A stretch of 64,000 nucleotides of DNA from Cyclobacteriaceae bacterium (lineage in GTDB: Bacteria; Bacteroidota; Bacteroidia; Cytophagales; Cyclobacteriaceae), in assembly GCA_019638395.1 (NCBI GenBank), contig JAHBTX010000003.1:868001-932000 (forward strand), read 5' to 3'. Both the position numbers and the translations under genes were made by a program. This document shows, in pieces, positions 43,655 through 51,786 of the stretch. The first letter of the stretch is position 1. Each line of letters opens with the position of its first letter. Below the pieces are notes generated by a model. The model ran no database searches. It was not told where the DNA came from and saw only the letters and a program-made list of their open reading frames with translations.

Positions 43655-44161
43655 TTATCGAAGTTGTTTCAGCACTTTTCTGGCGCGCGAAACAAAACCA
43701 GGCGAACCAAACGGCAACTGACTTTCTAAGATGAGAACGATTTCGTTCTTCAATTCGCGATTTGTGTTGGCAAGATTGGCCAGCACGGTCATGGCAAAAA
43801 CTTTAATAGCGGTTGGTTCATTACTGGTTAAGAATGCAAAGCAACAATTTGCAATTCGCCCCTGATACCGGGAAGGTATCTGAACAAACTGAAGTGCCCG
43901 TAATAGGTTTCGTTTTATAGCATCGGCAAGTACTGTGGCTTCCAACATTTTTGCGATTGTTGCAAAGTGTTTATTTAAAAATGCGGGTTGGCGCTGCACG
44001 CAATAACTAAGCGGCCATGCTGCGCGTTGGGTAACCCGATACGGCCCGGCAGCAAATACCAACATTAGTTCATCAAACTTCTGTTGGCTGGTTATTTGAC
44101 TAATAATTCTGTCGCGCTGTGCTTTTGTTTGAGGTTGCTCCAGTAATTCTACCAATTTCAT
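43655..44161 (-). CDS. HEAT-like repeat protein, unknown
   Basis: A 168-residue, wholly helical protein (KAQRDRIISQITSQQKFDEL, RVTQRAAWPLSYCVQRQPAF, EPTAIKVFAMTVLANLANTN). The paired-helix rhythm with TAIKVFAMTVLANLA resembles HEAT/DNA-alkylation-repeat solenoids, of which it would be a short version. No catalytic residues recognised. It lies 50 bases from the secreted-protein gene on the same strand. Function unknown. Confidence 0.65.
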   Translation of the reverse strand: MKLVELLEQPQTKAQRDRIISQITSQQKFDELMLVFAAGPYRVTQRAAWPLSYCVQRQPAFLNKHFATIAKMLEATVLADAIKRNLLRALQFVQIPSRYQGRIANCCFAFLTSNEPTAIKVFAMTVLANLANTNRELKNEIVLILESQLPFGSPGFVSRARKVLKQLR

Positions 44162-44274
44162 TTTCAGCAGATTAAGCTCTAATAATACTTAAATTTTTAA
44201 ATATAACTTATTGATAATGTGGATTTTTAAATAATCTATCTTAACTTTATGTTTAATATAAAATTGATGGAGTT

Positions 44275-44364
44275 ATGATGCTCATTTTTACCATCGCAGC
44301 AACCGCATTTTTTCAACTGGGTTTGTGCTTTTTCTGCTTTTATATGAAGCAACGCACCGCCTGA
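44275..44364 (+). CDS. Possible 29-residue single-helix membrane peptide
   Basis: In the gap before the ABC-F gene an ATG pair at 44275 opens a 29-codon frame: MMLIFTIAATAFFQLGLCFF then CFYMKQRTA. It has one hydrophobic helix with a basic end, as in many real small membrane proteins, and a purine-rich GATGGAG lies 4 bases upstream of the first ATG. No homologue recognised. It may be translated or be chance. Confidence 0.35.
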   Translation: MMLIFTIAATAFFQLGLCFFCFYMKQRTA

Positions 44365-44438
44365 TTGAGTCTGCACTGCGCCTTATAATTTATTTTCAAC
44401 CCTTGCTTTAACACGCTTCGGGGCTAACTGGGTTATGT

Positions 44439-44446
44439 TAATTTTG
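44439..44446 (+). promoter_or_regulatory. Candidate -7 box for the Uup-like gene
   Basis: TAATTTTG fits the TAnnTTTG consensus and lies 22 bases before the GTG start at 44469. Confidence 0.35.
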
Positions 44447-44468
44447 CGATCTTAATTTGATACGTTTC

Positions 44469-46325
44469 GTGAATTATCTCTCTGCAGAAGGAATTGCCAA
44501 GTCGTTTAATGATCGCTGGTTGTTTAAAGATCTTACCCTGGGTATGGCACAAGGTGAGAAGCTTGCATTGGTAGGCGAGAACGGTACCGGTAAATCAACC
44601 CTGTTGAAAATTCTTACCGGACAACTTGCTGCCGATGCCGGTGTTATTTCCTTTCGGGAAGGAATTAAGTCCGGATTTTTAACACAACAACCAGTAGCCG
44701 ATGATCGGCTTACCGTAAAGGAAATCATCTTCGACAAAAACAATCTGGTGGCGGCCGCGGTAAACGAATATGAATCGTGTTTACACGACCCGCAGGTTTC
44801 GCCTGAGCGCATGCAACATGCCTTAGAGCAAATGGAAGCATTGAATGCGTGGGACTACGATGCGAAGGTTCAGACCATAACCGGTAAACTTGGAATTGTT
44901 AATCTCGATCAACCTTTCGGTGAACTTTCCGGAGGTCAGCGAAAGCGAATTTTTCTCGCTCAACTGTTACTGGCCGAACCGGACCTGATCATCATGGATG
45001 AGCCTACCAACCATTTGGACCTGGAGGCTATTGAATGGCTGGAAACTTACCTGAGCGGACAGAACATAACCTTGCTAATGGTTACCCACGATCGCTACTT
45101 CTTAGACAATGTGGCCAACCAGATTCTGGAACTTGACCGAGGTAAACTTTATCGGTATAAAGGCAACTATGCCTATTTTTTAGAGAAGAAGTCGGAACGG
45201 GAAGAGATGTTAAAAACTGAAGTTGCCAAGGCCCGCAATCTTATGAAAAAGGAATTGGAGTGGATGCGCAAGCAACCGCGGGCAAGGGGAACGAAAGCCA
45301 AATATCGCATTGATGCATTTTATGAGTTGCAGGAAAAAGCATCCGTTAATCTGAAGAAAGACAAGCTGGAATTAGATGTGCAAGAGGCACGCCAGGGCGG
45401 TAAAGTATTAGAACTACACAAAGTGAACAAACGCTTTGGTGAGGCTGTGATGGTGGACAATTTTTCGTATGTATTTAAAAAGAAAGATCGGATTGGAATT
45501 GTGGGCAAGAACGGTGTGGGTAAGTCAAACTTTTTGGATTTACTTACCGGAAAAACCAAACCCGATAGCGGTGAAATTATTCCGGGTGTAACAACCAAGA
45601 TCGGATACTTTACACAAGAAGTGGAAGACCTGAATCCCGCACATCGAGTTATTGAAGAAGTAAAAGAGATTGCCGAGTTTATAACGTTAGCGGATGGATC
45701 GCAGGTATCGGCATCGAAATTTTTAGATACATTTTTATTCGCGCCTGAAAAGCAGCACAACTTTATTGACAAACTTAGTGGTGGCGAAAAAAAACGATTA
45801 CAACTATTAAAAGTGTTGGTACGCAATCCAAACTTTTTGGTGTTGGATGAACCCACCAACGATTTTGATATCGACACCTTAAATGTGTTGGAAGAATTTC
45901 TGGAAAAGTTCAACGGTTGCCTCGTGTTGGTTTCGCACGATCGTTACTTTATGGATCACCTGGTAGAACAGCTTTTTGTGTTTGAAGGCGATGGCAAAAT
46001 CCGATTGTTCAATGGTAATTATTCCGATTACCGCTTGTGGGCTGATGGCCAAACTTCAGAGGAAGAAGTTACTCCGGTAATTGTAGAGACAAAAAATGAA
46101 GAGCTTAAAAAGCGCCTTAATTTTAAAGAAAAGCAAGAATTTGAGCGTTTGCAAGCTGAAATTCAAAACCTGGAGCAGCAAAAGACAGAACTAACCAATC
46201 AACTGAACAGTGGCATCAATGATCATCACAAACTGCAAGAACTGGCAAGCCAGATTAAACACGTTGCGGATGATCTGGATACTAAAACCATGCGTTGGCT
46301 GGAGCTTTCTGAATTCGAGAATTAG
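44469..46325 (+). CDS. ABC-F family ATPase, Uup-like
   Basis: A 618-residue protein. The GTG at 44469 (MNYLSAEGIAKSF) is preferred over the TTG at 44457 because relatives begin this way. There are two ATP-binding cassettes: Walker A GENGTGKSTLLK and signature LSGGQRKRIFLAQLL in the first, GKNGVGKSNFLD and LSGGEKKRLQLLKVL in the second. An arm/linker with KKELEWMRKQPRARGTKAKY sits between them, and a C-terminal coiled coil (EKQEFERLQAEIQNLEQQKT) is typical of Uup. ABC-F proteins act on ribosomes or, for Uup, in DNA transactions. No transmembrane part. Confidence 0.93.
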   Translation: MNYLSAEGIAKSFNDRWLFKDLTLGMAQGEKLALVGENGTGKSTLLKILTGQLAADAGVISFREGIKSGFLTQQPVADDRLTVKEIIFDKNNLVAAAVNEYESCLHDPQVSPERMQHALEQMEALNAWDYDAKVQTITGKLGIVNLDQPFGELSGGQRKRIFLAQLLLAEPDLIIMDEPTNHLDLEAIEWLETYLSGQNITLLMVTHDRYFLDNVANQILELDRGKLYRYKGNYAYFLEKKSEREEMLKTEVAKARNLMKKELEWMRKQPRARGTKAKYRIDAFYELQEKASVNLKKDKLELDVQEARQGGKVLELHKVNKRFGEAVMVDNFSYVFKKKDRIGIVGKNGVGKSNFLDLLTGKTKPDSGEIIPGVTTKIGYFTQEVEDLNPAHRVIEEVKEIAEFITLADGSQVSASKFLDTFLFAPEKQHNFIDKLSGGEKKRLQLLKVLVRNPNFLVLDEPTNDFDIDTLNVLEEFLEKFNGCLVLVSHDRYFMDHLVEQLFVFEGDGKIRLFNGNYSDYRLWADGQTSEEEVTPVIVETKNEELKKRLNFKEKQEFERLQAEIQNLEQQKTELTNQLNSGINDHHKLQELASQIKHVADDLDTKTMRWLELSEFEN

Positions 46326-46395
46326 CCTGAGGCCAAACGAACAAGTGTTATTTAACCATTCAACCAAAAATTTTACCGAACTGCGTTATTTGCAC

Positions 46396-46403
46396 TACCT
46401 TTG
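46396..46403 (+). promoter_or_regulatory. Candidate -7 box for the sigma factor gene
   Basis: TACCTTTG matches TAnnTTTG and lies 18 bases upstream of the GTG at 46422, giving a short leader. Confidence 0.4.
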
Positions 46404-46421
46404 CGTTAATTAATTCTACCT

Positions 46422-47042
46422 GTGAATCACGCGCAAACCATAACACTTTATCAACCGCTGCTGCACCAGATTGCTTACAACATTTTACGTTGTAAGGCCG
46501 ATGCAGAAGATATGGTACAGGAAACGTTTACCCGTTGGCTTACCATCGATCAGACCAAAATTGAAAATACAAAGGCTTACTTGATGCGGGCCGTTACAAA
46601 CAACTGCCTCAATCACTTAGCCACACTAAAGAAAACCCGCTTCATTGATTGGGAACAGGTTAGTGTAAAAGATTGGATGGGGAAGTTCAAAGAAATAGAC
46701 CTGTCTCACATAGATGTAGAAAAAGAACTTTCGGCAGCTTTTAAAGTTATTCAACACAAATTAGAACCGCTGGAGCGTGCTGCTTATTTGCTACGCGAAG
46801 TCTTTGATTTTGATTACCACGAAATTCAGGAAGTATTAAACAAAAAGGCCGACCACTGCCGGCAGTTGTTCAGTCGGGCCAATAAAAAATTAACTGCTGA
46901 AAAAAGCAAAATTCATAGTGGACTTCCAGATACCTCGCATCTTTTTGAAAGTTTTAAAAAAGCCTGCCATCTGCAAGATGCTCAGGAGTTTATCCAGCAA
47001 CTGAAAGCTGATGTTACGCAGGCATTGGCAGGCAAAAAATAA
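46422..47042 (+). CDS. Sigma-70 family RNA polymerase sigma factor (ECF)
   Basis: A 206-residue protein starting with GTG. Sigma region 2 is NILRCKADAEDMVQETFTRW followed by ENTKAYLMRAVTNNCLNHLA. Region 4 is LEPLERAAYLLREVFDFDYH and EIQEVLNKKADHCRQLFSRA. The short C-terminal tail after region 4 (HLFESFKKACHLQDAQEF) resembles the beginning of the SnoaL-like extension of SigJ/ECF41-type factors, but here it is cut to about 35 residues. No anti-sigma gene is adjacent. It directs polymerase to unknown promoters. Confidence 0.88.
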   Translation: MNHAQTITLYQPLLHQIAYNILRCKADAEDMVQETFTRWLTIDQTKIENTKAYLMRAVTNNCLNHLATLKKTRFIDWEQVSVKDWMGKFKEIDLSHIDVEKELSAAFKVIQHKLEPLERAAYLLREVFDFDYHEIQEVLNKKADHCRQLFSRANKKLTAEKSKIHSGLPDTSHLFESFKKACHLQDAQEFIQQLKADVTQALAGKK

Positions 47043-47142
47043 TTTCCAGAATTCTGTCACAAAGTACGTTCGAATTGGTCTTACAATTCGGCAGGTTATA
47101 ACCTCCTGCCTGTAACATTATTTATTAACCGAACTTATTTCG

Positions 47143-47913
47143 ATGAAAGAGATTTTGATTTTTTTTGTTGCCCACTGGTATCTTTCCCTGTTTTTCCAAA
47201 CATTTTTTCTGCACCGGTATGCTTCGCACAAAGCATTTACCATGAATAAGTTTACCGAACGCGTGTTCTTCGTACTTACCTGGATTTTTCAAGGCTCCAA
47301 CTACCTAAGCCCGTTTGGTTACGGAACAATGCACCGCATGCACCATGCATTTGCCGATACGGAAGATGATCCACATTCACCCATGTACGATGAAACCATC
47401 TGGAACATGATGTGGAAAACCAAAACTATTTACTCGGATATTGCCAGCGGACGTGTAGTGCCCGATAAGCGCTTTACAGAAGGCGTACCGCGTTGGGATG
47501 CGTTTGATAAGATTGCCCGCTCATGGCCATCACGCATTTTCTGGGGCGCGTTGTACATCGCATTCTATGTAAAGTTTGCTACCGTTTGGTGGTTATGGCT
47601 TTTATTGCCGCTACAATTTTTAATGAGCCCGATTCACGGTGCTATAATTAATTGGTTTGCGCACAAATACGGTTATACCAACTTCGAGGTACGCGATACG
47701 TCCAAGAATTTCCTTCCGGTTGATGTGTTGATGATGGGCGAAAGCTACCACAACAACCATCATAAGTTTGGTTCAAGAGCCAATTTTGGTGGAATTCGTT
47801 GGCACGAAATCGATCCCACCTATCTGGTTATTCGGGTATTAGATAAATTACGAATAATTCGTTTGGCGAAGCAAAAAGAGGTTACGCTGGAGCGGATGAA
47901 GCGGGCAGCGTAA
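47143..47913 (+). CDS. Fatty-acid (acyl-CoA) desaturase
   Basis: A 256-residue membrane enzyme with the three His boxes of membrane di-iron desaturases: HRYASH, HRMHH and HNNHH, set in FFLHRYASHKAFTMNKF, GTMHRMHHAFADTEDDPHS and ESYHNNHHKFGSRANF. Hydrophobic segments flank the boxes. It introduces a double bond (probably delta-9) into acyl chains and helps maintain membrane fluidity. The next gene, 65 bases downstream, is a cold-shock protein, which fits a low-temperature role, though a separate promoter lies between them. Confidence 0.93.
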   Translation: MKEILIFFVAHWYLSLFFQTFFLHRYASHKAFTMNKFTERVFFVLTWIFQGSNYLSPFGYGTMHRMHHAFADTEDDPHSPMYDETIWNMMWKTKTIYSDIASGRVVPDKRFTEGVPRWDAFDKIARSWPSRIFWGALYIAFYVKFATVWWLWLLLPLQFLMSPIHGAIINWFAHKYGYTNFEVRDTSKNFLPVDVLMMGESYHNNHHKFGSRANFGGIRWHEIDPTYLVIRVLDKLRIIRLAKQKEVTLERMKRAA

Positions 47914-47940
47914 GCTTACGGTTATTCCGGATATTATCCG

Positions 47941-47948
47941 TATGTTTG
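47941..47948 (+). promoter_or_regulatory. Promoter -7 box of the cold-shock gene
   Basis: TATGTTTG is an exact TAnnTTTG match 30 bases before the ATG. It follows a near-palindrome CGGATATTATCCG that could overlap the -33 region. Confidence 0.5.
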
Positions 47949-47977
47949 TACCATCAAATTATTAACAAATCATTTTA

Positions 47978-48172
47978 ATGAAAGAAGGAACAGTAAAATT
48001 CTTTAACGAAACCAAAGGATTCGGTTTTGTAAAAGAAACAGCAACAGGACAAGAGTACTTTGTACACGTGTCAGGCCTGGTAGATCAGATTCGTGAGAAC
48101 GACACGATTACTTTTGAACTGAAGGAAGGAAAAAAAGGTTTGAATGCAGTTAACGTTCGCGTTACTAACTAA
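47978..48172 (+). CDS. Cold-shock domain protein
   Basis: A 64-residue single cold-shock domain. RNP1 reads KFFNETKGFGFVKE and RNP2 reads EYFVHVSGL. It binds single-stranded RNA or DNA and melts RNA structure. The gene has its own promoter and terminator, as expected for an abundant small chaperone. Confidence 0.97.
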   Translation: MKEGTVKFFNETKGFGFVKETATGQEYFVHVSGLVDQIRENDTITFELKEGKKGLNAVNVRVTN

Positions 48173-48191
48173 TAACTAATTTTTCGAAGTG

Positions 48192-48220
48192 AAAAGCCCC
48201 GCCCACAAGCGGGGTTTTTT
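48192..48220 (+). terminator. Rho-independent terminator
   Basis: The stem CCCCGC / GCGGGG, extended by AAAA/TTTT, has loop CCACAA and a T6 run, after the cold-shock gene. Confidence 0.88.
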
Positions 48221-48317
48221 GTTGGTAATAAAAAGTTAGGATTCATTTTGGTTGGATATCTCAGTTTTGATAAAGCCTCACTTTTTGTAACTTTAATTAT
48301 TCAATAAATCAGTGAAA

Positions 48318-48551
48318 ATGGATATCAATGCAGAAAAAGCTTCATTGATTCGAGAAATTGAACAACTGAATGATATTTCTCTTTTGAGAGTCCTGAAGTC
48401 AATGCTTCATTACGGCTTAAAGAATGAAGGAAGTATAAGCCTGGAGCAATACAGCCAGGAGTTGGATGAAGCTGATGCTGAAATTGAGCGGGGTGAATTT
48501 TTAACTCAAGAGGAGGCACTCAAAGAAATTCGCTCATGGCGAGAACAGTAG
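48318..48551 (+). CDS. Antitoxin of a ParE-type toxin-antitoxin pair
   Basis: A 77-residue acidic protein; the ATG at 48318 is preferred, with a GTG two codons upstream as an alternative. The N-terminus (MDINAEKASLIREIEQLNDI) is helical and may dimerise. The C-terminal tail (LDEADAEIERGEFLTQEEAL then KEIRSW) is the GEFLTQEEA-type toxin-binding tail of antitoxins that accompany RelE/ParE toxins in Bacteroidota. It overlaps the toxin gene by 16 bases. Confidence 0.8.
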   Translation: MDINAEKASLIREIEQLNDISLLRVLKSMLHYGLKNEGSISLEQYSQELDEADAEIERGEFLTQEEALKEIRSWREQ

Positions 48552-48830
48552 TCTGGAATAAGCAACCTGTCAGCTTTTTAATTCGGGCACTCAAATGGAT
48601 CAGCGCTGATTCTGTACTGCAGGCTGAGCGCATAGAACAAGAAATTATAAGAGCTGTAAATAGTATCCCGGATAACCCTGAAAAGTATCCACCAGATAGA
48701 TTCAGACGAGCCAATACTGGCAATTTTCGAGCTTTTGAAGTTGTCTTTTAGTATTGCTTACAGAATCATAAGTTCTCAAATCAGAATATTGCGCATCCGG
48801 CACGTTAAGCAAGAACCAAAAGTATATTGA
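48536..48830 (+). pseudogene. RelE/ParE toxin gene with a frameshift
   Basis: The ATG frame gives MARTVVWNKQPVSFLIRALK and continues to DRFRRANTGNFRAFEVVF, then TAG at 48749-48751. Skipping one T of the TTTT run at 48746-48749 restores a frame that continues SIAYRIISSQIRILRIRHVK then QEPKVY to TGA at 48828-48830. Relatives read FRAFEV-x-S-Y/F-RIAYR and IRILRVRHV-x-QEP at this point, so the downstream part is the true toxin C-terminus. As written, the toxin lacks about 27 residues, including the last core strands. Either the toxin is disabled or this is a homopolymer sequencing error. Confidence 0.85.
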
Positions 48831-48849
48831 TCCAAGTATAGAAAATCTG

Positions 48850-49833
48850 CTACTTCTTAATCAGCGCAGCCGCTACACCCTCAAACGTAATCTTCACCGG
48901 AAGAATTTTGCCTTCGGCATCAAACTCCATCTTATCGATACAGACTACACGTGCGTTGCGATCGGTTTGATCTAATGGCCTGCGGTGATATACAATGAAC
49001 CACTCATCGGTGCCGGGACGATTAATAACGGAATGATGGCCCGCTCCTGTAGCCACCGTAGCATCTTGTTGTAGAATTTTAGCTTCGCGCTTAAAGGGTC
49101 CAAACGGACTATCCGAAATAGCGTAGGCCACACTGTAATCGGGGCCGGTCCAGCCGCCTTCCGACCACATGAAGTAGTATTTATCATTGCGCTTAAACAT
49201 GAATGGGCCTTCCACATACCCTTCGGGTGTTACTTCACGAAACAGAGTACCATCCGCTTGGGGTAGAAAGGTTTTGAAATCGGAACTTAGTTGAGCGATG
49301 TTGCAATGCCGCCATCCACCATAAATCAAATAGTAATTTCCATTATCATTAAATACAAATTGATCGATTGGTTGGGCACCGTTATAAAACTGACTTACCA
49401 AAGGCTTGCCTAAGTAATCGCTGAAAGGGCCTTCTGGTTTATCGGCTACACCAATTCCAATTCCGCCATACTCTTCATTGCTCTGAATATCATTCGCACC
49501 AAAAAATAAAAAGTATTGATTGTCTTTATGGATAATGGCCGGAGCCCACATGGCGCGCTTTGCCCATTTGATTGCTGCGGTATCAATTATTCGTTCATGC
49601 TTTGTCCAAGTCACTAAATCGGGCGATGAAAACGCATCCATATAAACTTGCTGATCATACGGAGCCGAAAATGTTGGATAGATCCAATACGTGTTGTTGA
49701 ATACGATCCCTTCCGGGTCGGCATACCAGCCTTCAAAAACCGGGTTGCCAGATTTTTCTTTTTGAGCAGTTTCTTTGGTTTGGCAACTGAGCAGGCTGGC
49801 AGCAACTGCAACAATGAATAACTTTTGCATCAT
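48850..49833 (-). CDS. Glycoside hydrolase family 43 lipoprotein
   Basis: A 327-residue lipoprotein; the start at the MM pair (49833/49830) gives MQKLFIVAVAASLLSCQ with a lipobox at LLSC. The five-bladed propeller fold of GH43 is indicated by WYADPEGIVFN (catalytic base Asp), PIDQFVFNDNGNYYLIYGG (Asp that tunes the acid) and PEGYVEGPFMFKRNDKYYF (acid Glu), with TGAGHHSVINRPGTDEWFI near the end. The family cleaves arabinose- or xylose-containing glycans. No SusC/SusD or other polysaccharide-utilisation genes are near, so the substrate is unknown. Confidence 0.9.
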   Translation of the reverse strand: MMQKLFIVAVAASLLSCQTKETAQKEKSGNPVFEGWYADPEGIVFNNTYWIYPTFSAPYDQQVYMDAFSSPDLVTWTKHERIIDTAAIKWAKRAMWAPAIIHKDNQYFLFFGANDIQSNEEYGGIGIGVADKPEGPFSDYLGKPLVSQFYNGAQPIDQFVFNDNGNYYLIYGGWRHCNIAQLSSDFKTFLPQADGTLFREVTPEGYVEGPFMFKRNDKYYFMWSEGGWTGPDYSVAYAISDSPFGPFKREAKILQQDATVATGAGHHSVINRPGTDEWFIVYHRRPLDQTDRNARVVCIDKMEFDAEGKILPVKITFEGVAAALIKK

Positions 49834-49924
49834 GGATTTTTTTGTAAGCAGGTTCGTTACGATTTGATAAATAAACAACAAATGTAGTTCAATGAAAGTT
49901 GAAGTGGATGGAATGAAGTTTCAA

Positions 49925-50320
49925 CTACATAAACGGTTCCATCATACCAGATTCAATCCGTTTTGGATTTAATGTATGCGCATCCAACATATACCAAACC
50001 GTACGGGCTTTAGCTAATGTTTTGCCAGAAGCACTCATAATCTCTACAAAGCGAACTGATTTAACACCACCCGTTTCACCTACCCAGGTTTTAGCCTGCA
50101 ATGTTTCGCCAGCAAAAGCAGGAGCGAGGTAATCAATCTCATGACGAAGTACTACCCAAAGTACAGCAGTTTGAAGTTTTACATCAGCCAGAGCTTGCCA
50201 ATGTGCCGTAGCAGCTTCTTGTACATAGCGCAGGTAAACTACATTGTTTACATGGCCCATTACATCAATGTCGCCTGCTGAAACCGTAATCGGATGGGTA
50301 TAAAAATTCGGGTTGGTCAT
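49925..50320 (-). CDS. Acyl-CoA thioesterase (hotdog fold, 4HBT)
   Basis: A 131-residue hotdog-fold protein. GDIDVMGHVNNVVYLRYVQE contains the catalytic Asp and the H-x-N-x-x-Y pattern of 4-hydroxybenzoyl-CoA thioesterase-like proteins. VVLRHEIDYLAPAFAGETLQ, KTWVGETGGVKSVRFVEIM and ARTVWYMLDAHTLNPKRI follow. It hydrolyses an acyl-CoA of unknown chain. It is divergent from the helicase gene. Confidence 0.92.
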   Translation of the reverse strand: MTNPNFYTHPITVSAGDIDVMGHVNNVVYLRYVQEAATAHWQALADVKLQTAVLWVVLRHEIDYLAPAFAGETLQAKTWVGETGGVKSVRFVEIMSASGKTLAKARTVWYMLDAHTLNPKRIESGMMEPFM

Positions 50321-50478
50321 GACGTTTGAAAGCCGCTGTTAAGATAATTTATTTCGAATGATATTCTTAGCCAATGCCGCAAGCCTGAAGTCTGCTGGCT
50401 CATAACCCTGAAGTACCACGCTATGTTTCCCCAACTTATTGTACCTTGCGCTATGTTTCATTTTTTAAACTTATTCAC

Positions 50479-51729
50479 TTGACATTTCATGAATTTGGTT
50501 TTCATGCCCGCTTACTTGACGGACTGGATGCCATGGGCTTTTCGAAAGCTACCCCTATACAAGAACAGGCCATACCGGTTATTCTCGATAAAAAAGATTT
50601 GATTGCCTGCGCGCAAACCGGTACGGGTAAAACGGCTGCGTACGTGCTACCCATTCTGCATAATATTGTTAGCAAACAAAGTGGCCAACTGAATACTGTA
50701 ATTATTGCGCCTACGCGCGAGTTAGCTCAACAGATTGATCAACAGATTGAAGGATTCTCGTACTTTTTGGGTGTAAGCTCCATTCCCATTTACGGGGGTG
50801 GCGATGGCGCCATCTGGGATCAGCAAAAGCGGGCAATGGAAGGTGGTGTGGATATTATTATAGCAACACCAGGTCGTTTGATTGCACAAATGGCGATGGG
50901 TACCATTAAGTTCGATCAGGTGGAGCACCTGGTGTTAGATGAAGCCGACCGTATGCTCGACATGGGCTTTTATGACGATATAATCCGCATCATCAAACAA
51001 TTACCCCAGCAACGCCAAACGCTTTTATTCTCGGCAACCATGCCTCCTAAAATAAGAGCATTGGCTAACAAGATTTTAAATAGGCCAGAGGAGATTAATA
51101 TTGCTATATCTAAACCTGCCGAAGGAATTTTACAACAGGCCTATGTGGTGTTTAATGAACAGAAGGAAAAACTAATTGACTCGCTTCTGAAAGATAAGAC
51201 CTTCAACAGTGTTATCATCTTTGCATCTACTAAAGAGAATGTGAAGAAGTTGGATCGTAACCTGCACAAGTTGGGCATTCAATCCAAGTCGATACACAGC
51301 GATTTGGAACAAATTGAACGCGAACACATACTACGTGAGTTTAAGAACAAACAACTGAATGTATTAATTGGTACCGATGTGCTTTCGCGCGGGATTGACG
51401 TAGAAGGAATTGATCTGGTAATTAACTACGATGTGCCGCCCGATCCGGAGGATTACATTCATCGCATTGGTCGCACGGCAAGGGCTGCTACTACCGGTAC
51501 AGCCATTACATTTATCAACGACCTTGATCAACGAAAATTCTTTCGCATCGAAAGCCTGATTGGTAAAGAGGTACCCAAGATGCCGCTACCAACTGAATTG
51601 GGTGCAGGGCCAGCCTACACTCCGGAAGTGAAAAGAGAATCTACTGGCAACCGTGGTGGTGGCAAGAAGAATTTCAGGCGCAAACCCTTTCGGGGGAAGA
51701 AAGGTGGGAAACCTTCACAATCAAATTGA
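50479..51729 (+). CDS. DEAD-box RNA helicase, RhlE-like
   Basis: A 416-residue helicase. The probable start is the TTG at 50479, giving MTFHEFGFHARLLDGLDAMG as in relatives; the longer frame from 50446 adds an unlikely leader. Motifs in order are the Q motif (FSKATPIQEQAIPVIL), I AQTGTGKTAAY, Ia PTRELAQQ, II LDEADRMLDMGF, III SATMPPKI, IV-V (VIIFASTKENVKKLD, GTDVLSRGIDVEGIDLVINY) and VI HRIGRTARA. The basic, Gly-rich C-terminal tail (GGGKKNFRRKPFRGKKGGK) aids RNA binding. It is likely to help ribosome assembly or RNA decay, particularly in the cold. Confidence 0.94.
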   Translation: MTFHEFGFHARLLDGLDAMGFSKATPIQEQAIPVILDKKDLIACAQTGTGKTAAYVLPILHNIVSKQSGQLNTVIIAPTRELAQQIDQQIEGFSYFLGVSSIPIYGGGDGAIWDQQKRAMEGGVDIIIATPGRLIAQMAMGTIKFDQVEHLVLDEADRMLDMGFYDDIIRIIKQLPQQRQTLLFSATMPPKIRALANKILNRPEEINIAISKPAEGILQQAYVVFNEQKEKLIDSLLKDKTFNSVIIFASTKENVKKLDRNLHKLGIQSKSIHSDLEQIEREHILREFKNKQLNVLIGTDVLSRGIDVEGIDLVINYDVPPDPEDYIHRIGRTARAATTGTAITFINDLDQRKFFRIESLIGKEVPKMPLPTELGAGPAYTPEVKRESTGNRGGGKKNFRRKPFRGKKGGKPSQSN

Positions 51730-51757
51730 CAATTGACAAAGGGCAATTGTCAATTTG
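51722..51757. repeat. Perfect 14-bp inverted repeat at the end of the helicase gene
   Basis: CAAATTGACAATTG and its exact complement are separated by ACAAAGGG, overlapping the TGA stop. It lacks a T-run but could end transcripts of both convergent genes. It is built from the word (A)ATTGACA, another of the boundary word-repeats in this window. Confidence 0.65.
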
Positions 51758-51763
51758 TTGATG

Positions 51764-51777
51764 CCGATAGCTATCGG
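51764..51777. repeat. Palindrome CCGATAGCTATCGG
   Basis: A perfect 14-base palindrome in the gap between the helicase and ceramidase stops. It matches a short palindrome type found many times in Bacteroidota genomes; no other copy was noticed in this window. Confidence 0.5.
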
Positions 51778-51786
51778 GATTGGCTA

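Noticed and set aside
45320..45913. 197-codon minus-strand ORF within the Uup-like gene
   Set aside because: Long only because of codon bias of the sense gene; Ser/Phe-rich antisense composition.
48850..49833. Polysaccharide utilisation locus
   Set aside because: A single GH43 lipoprotein without SusC/SusD, regulators or other hydrolases.
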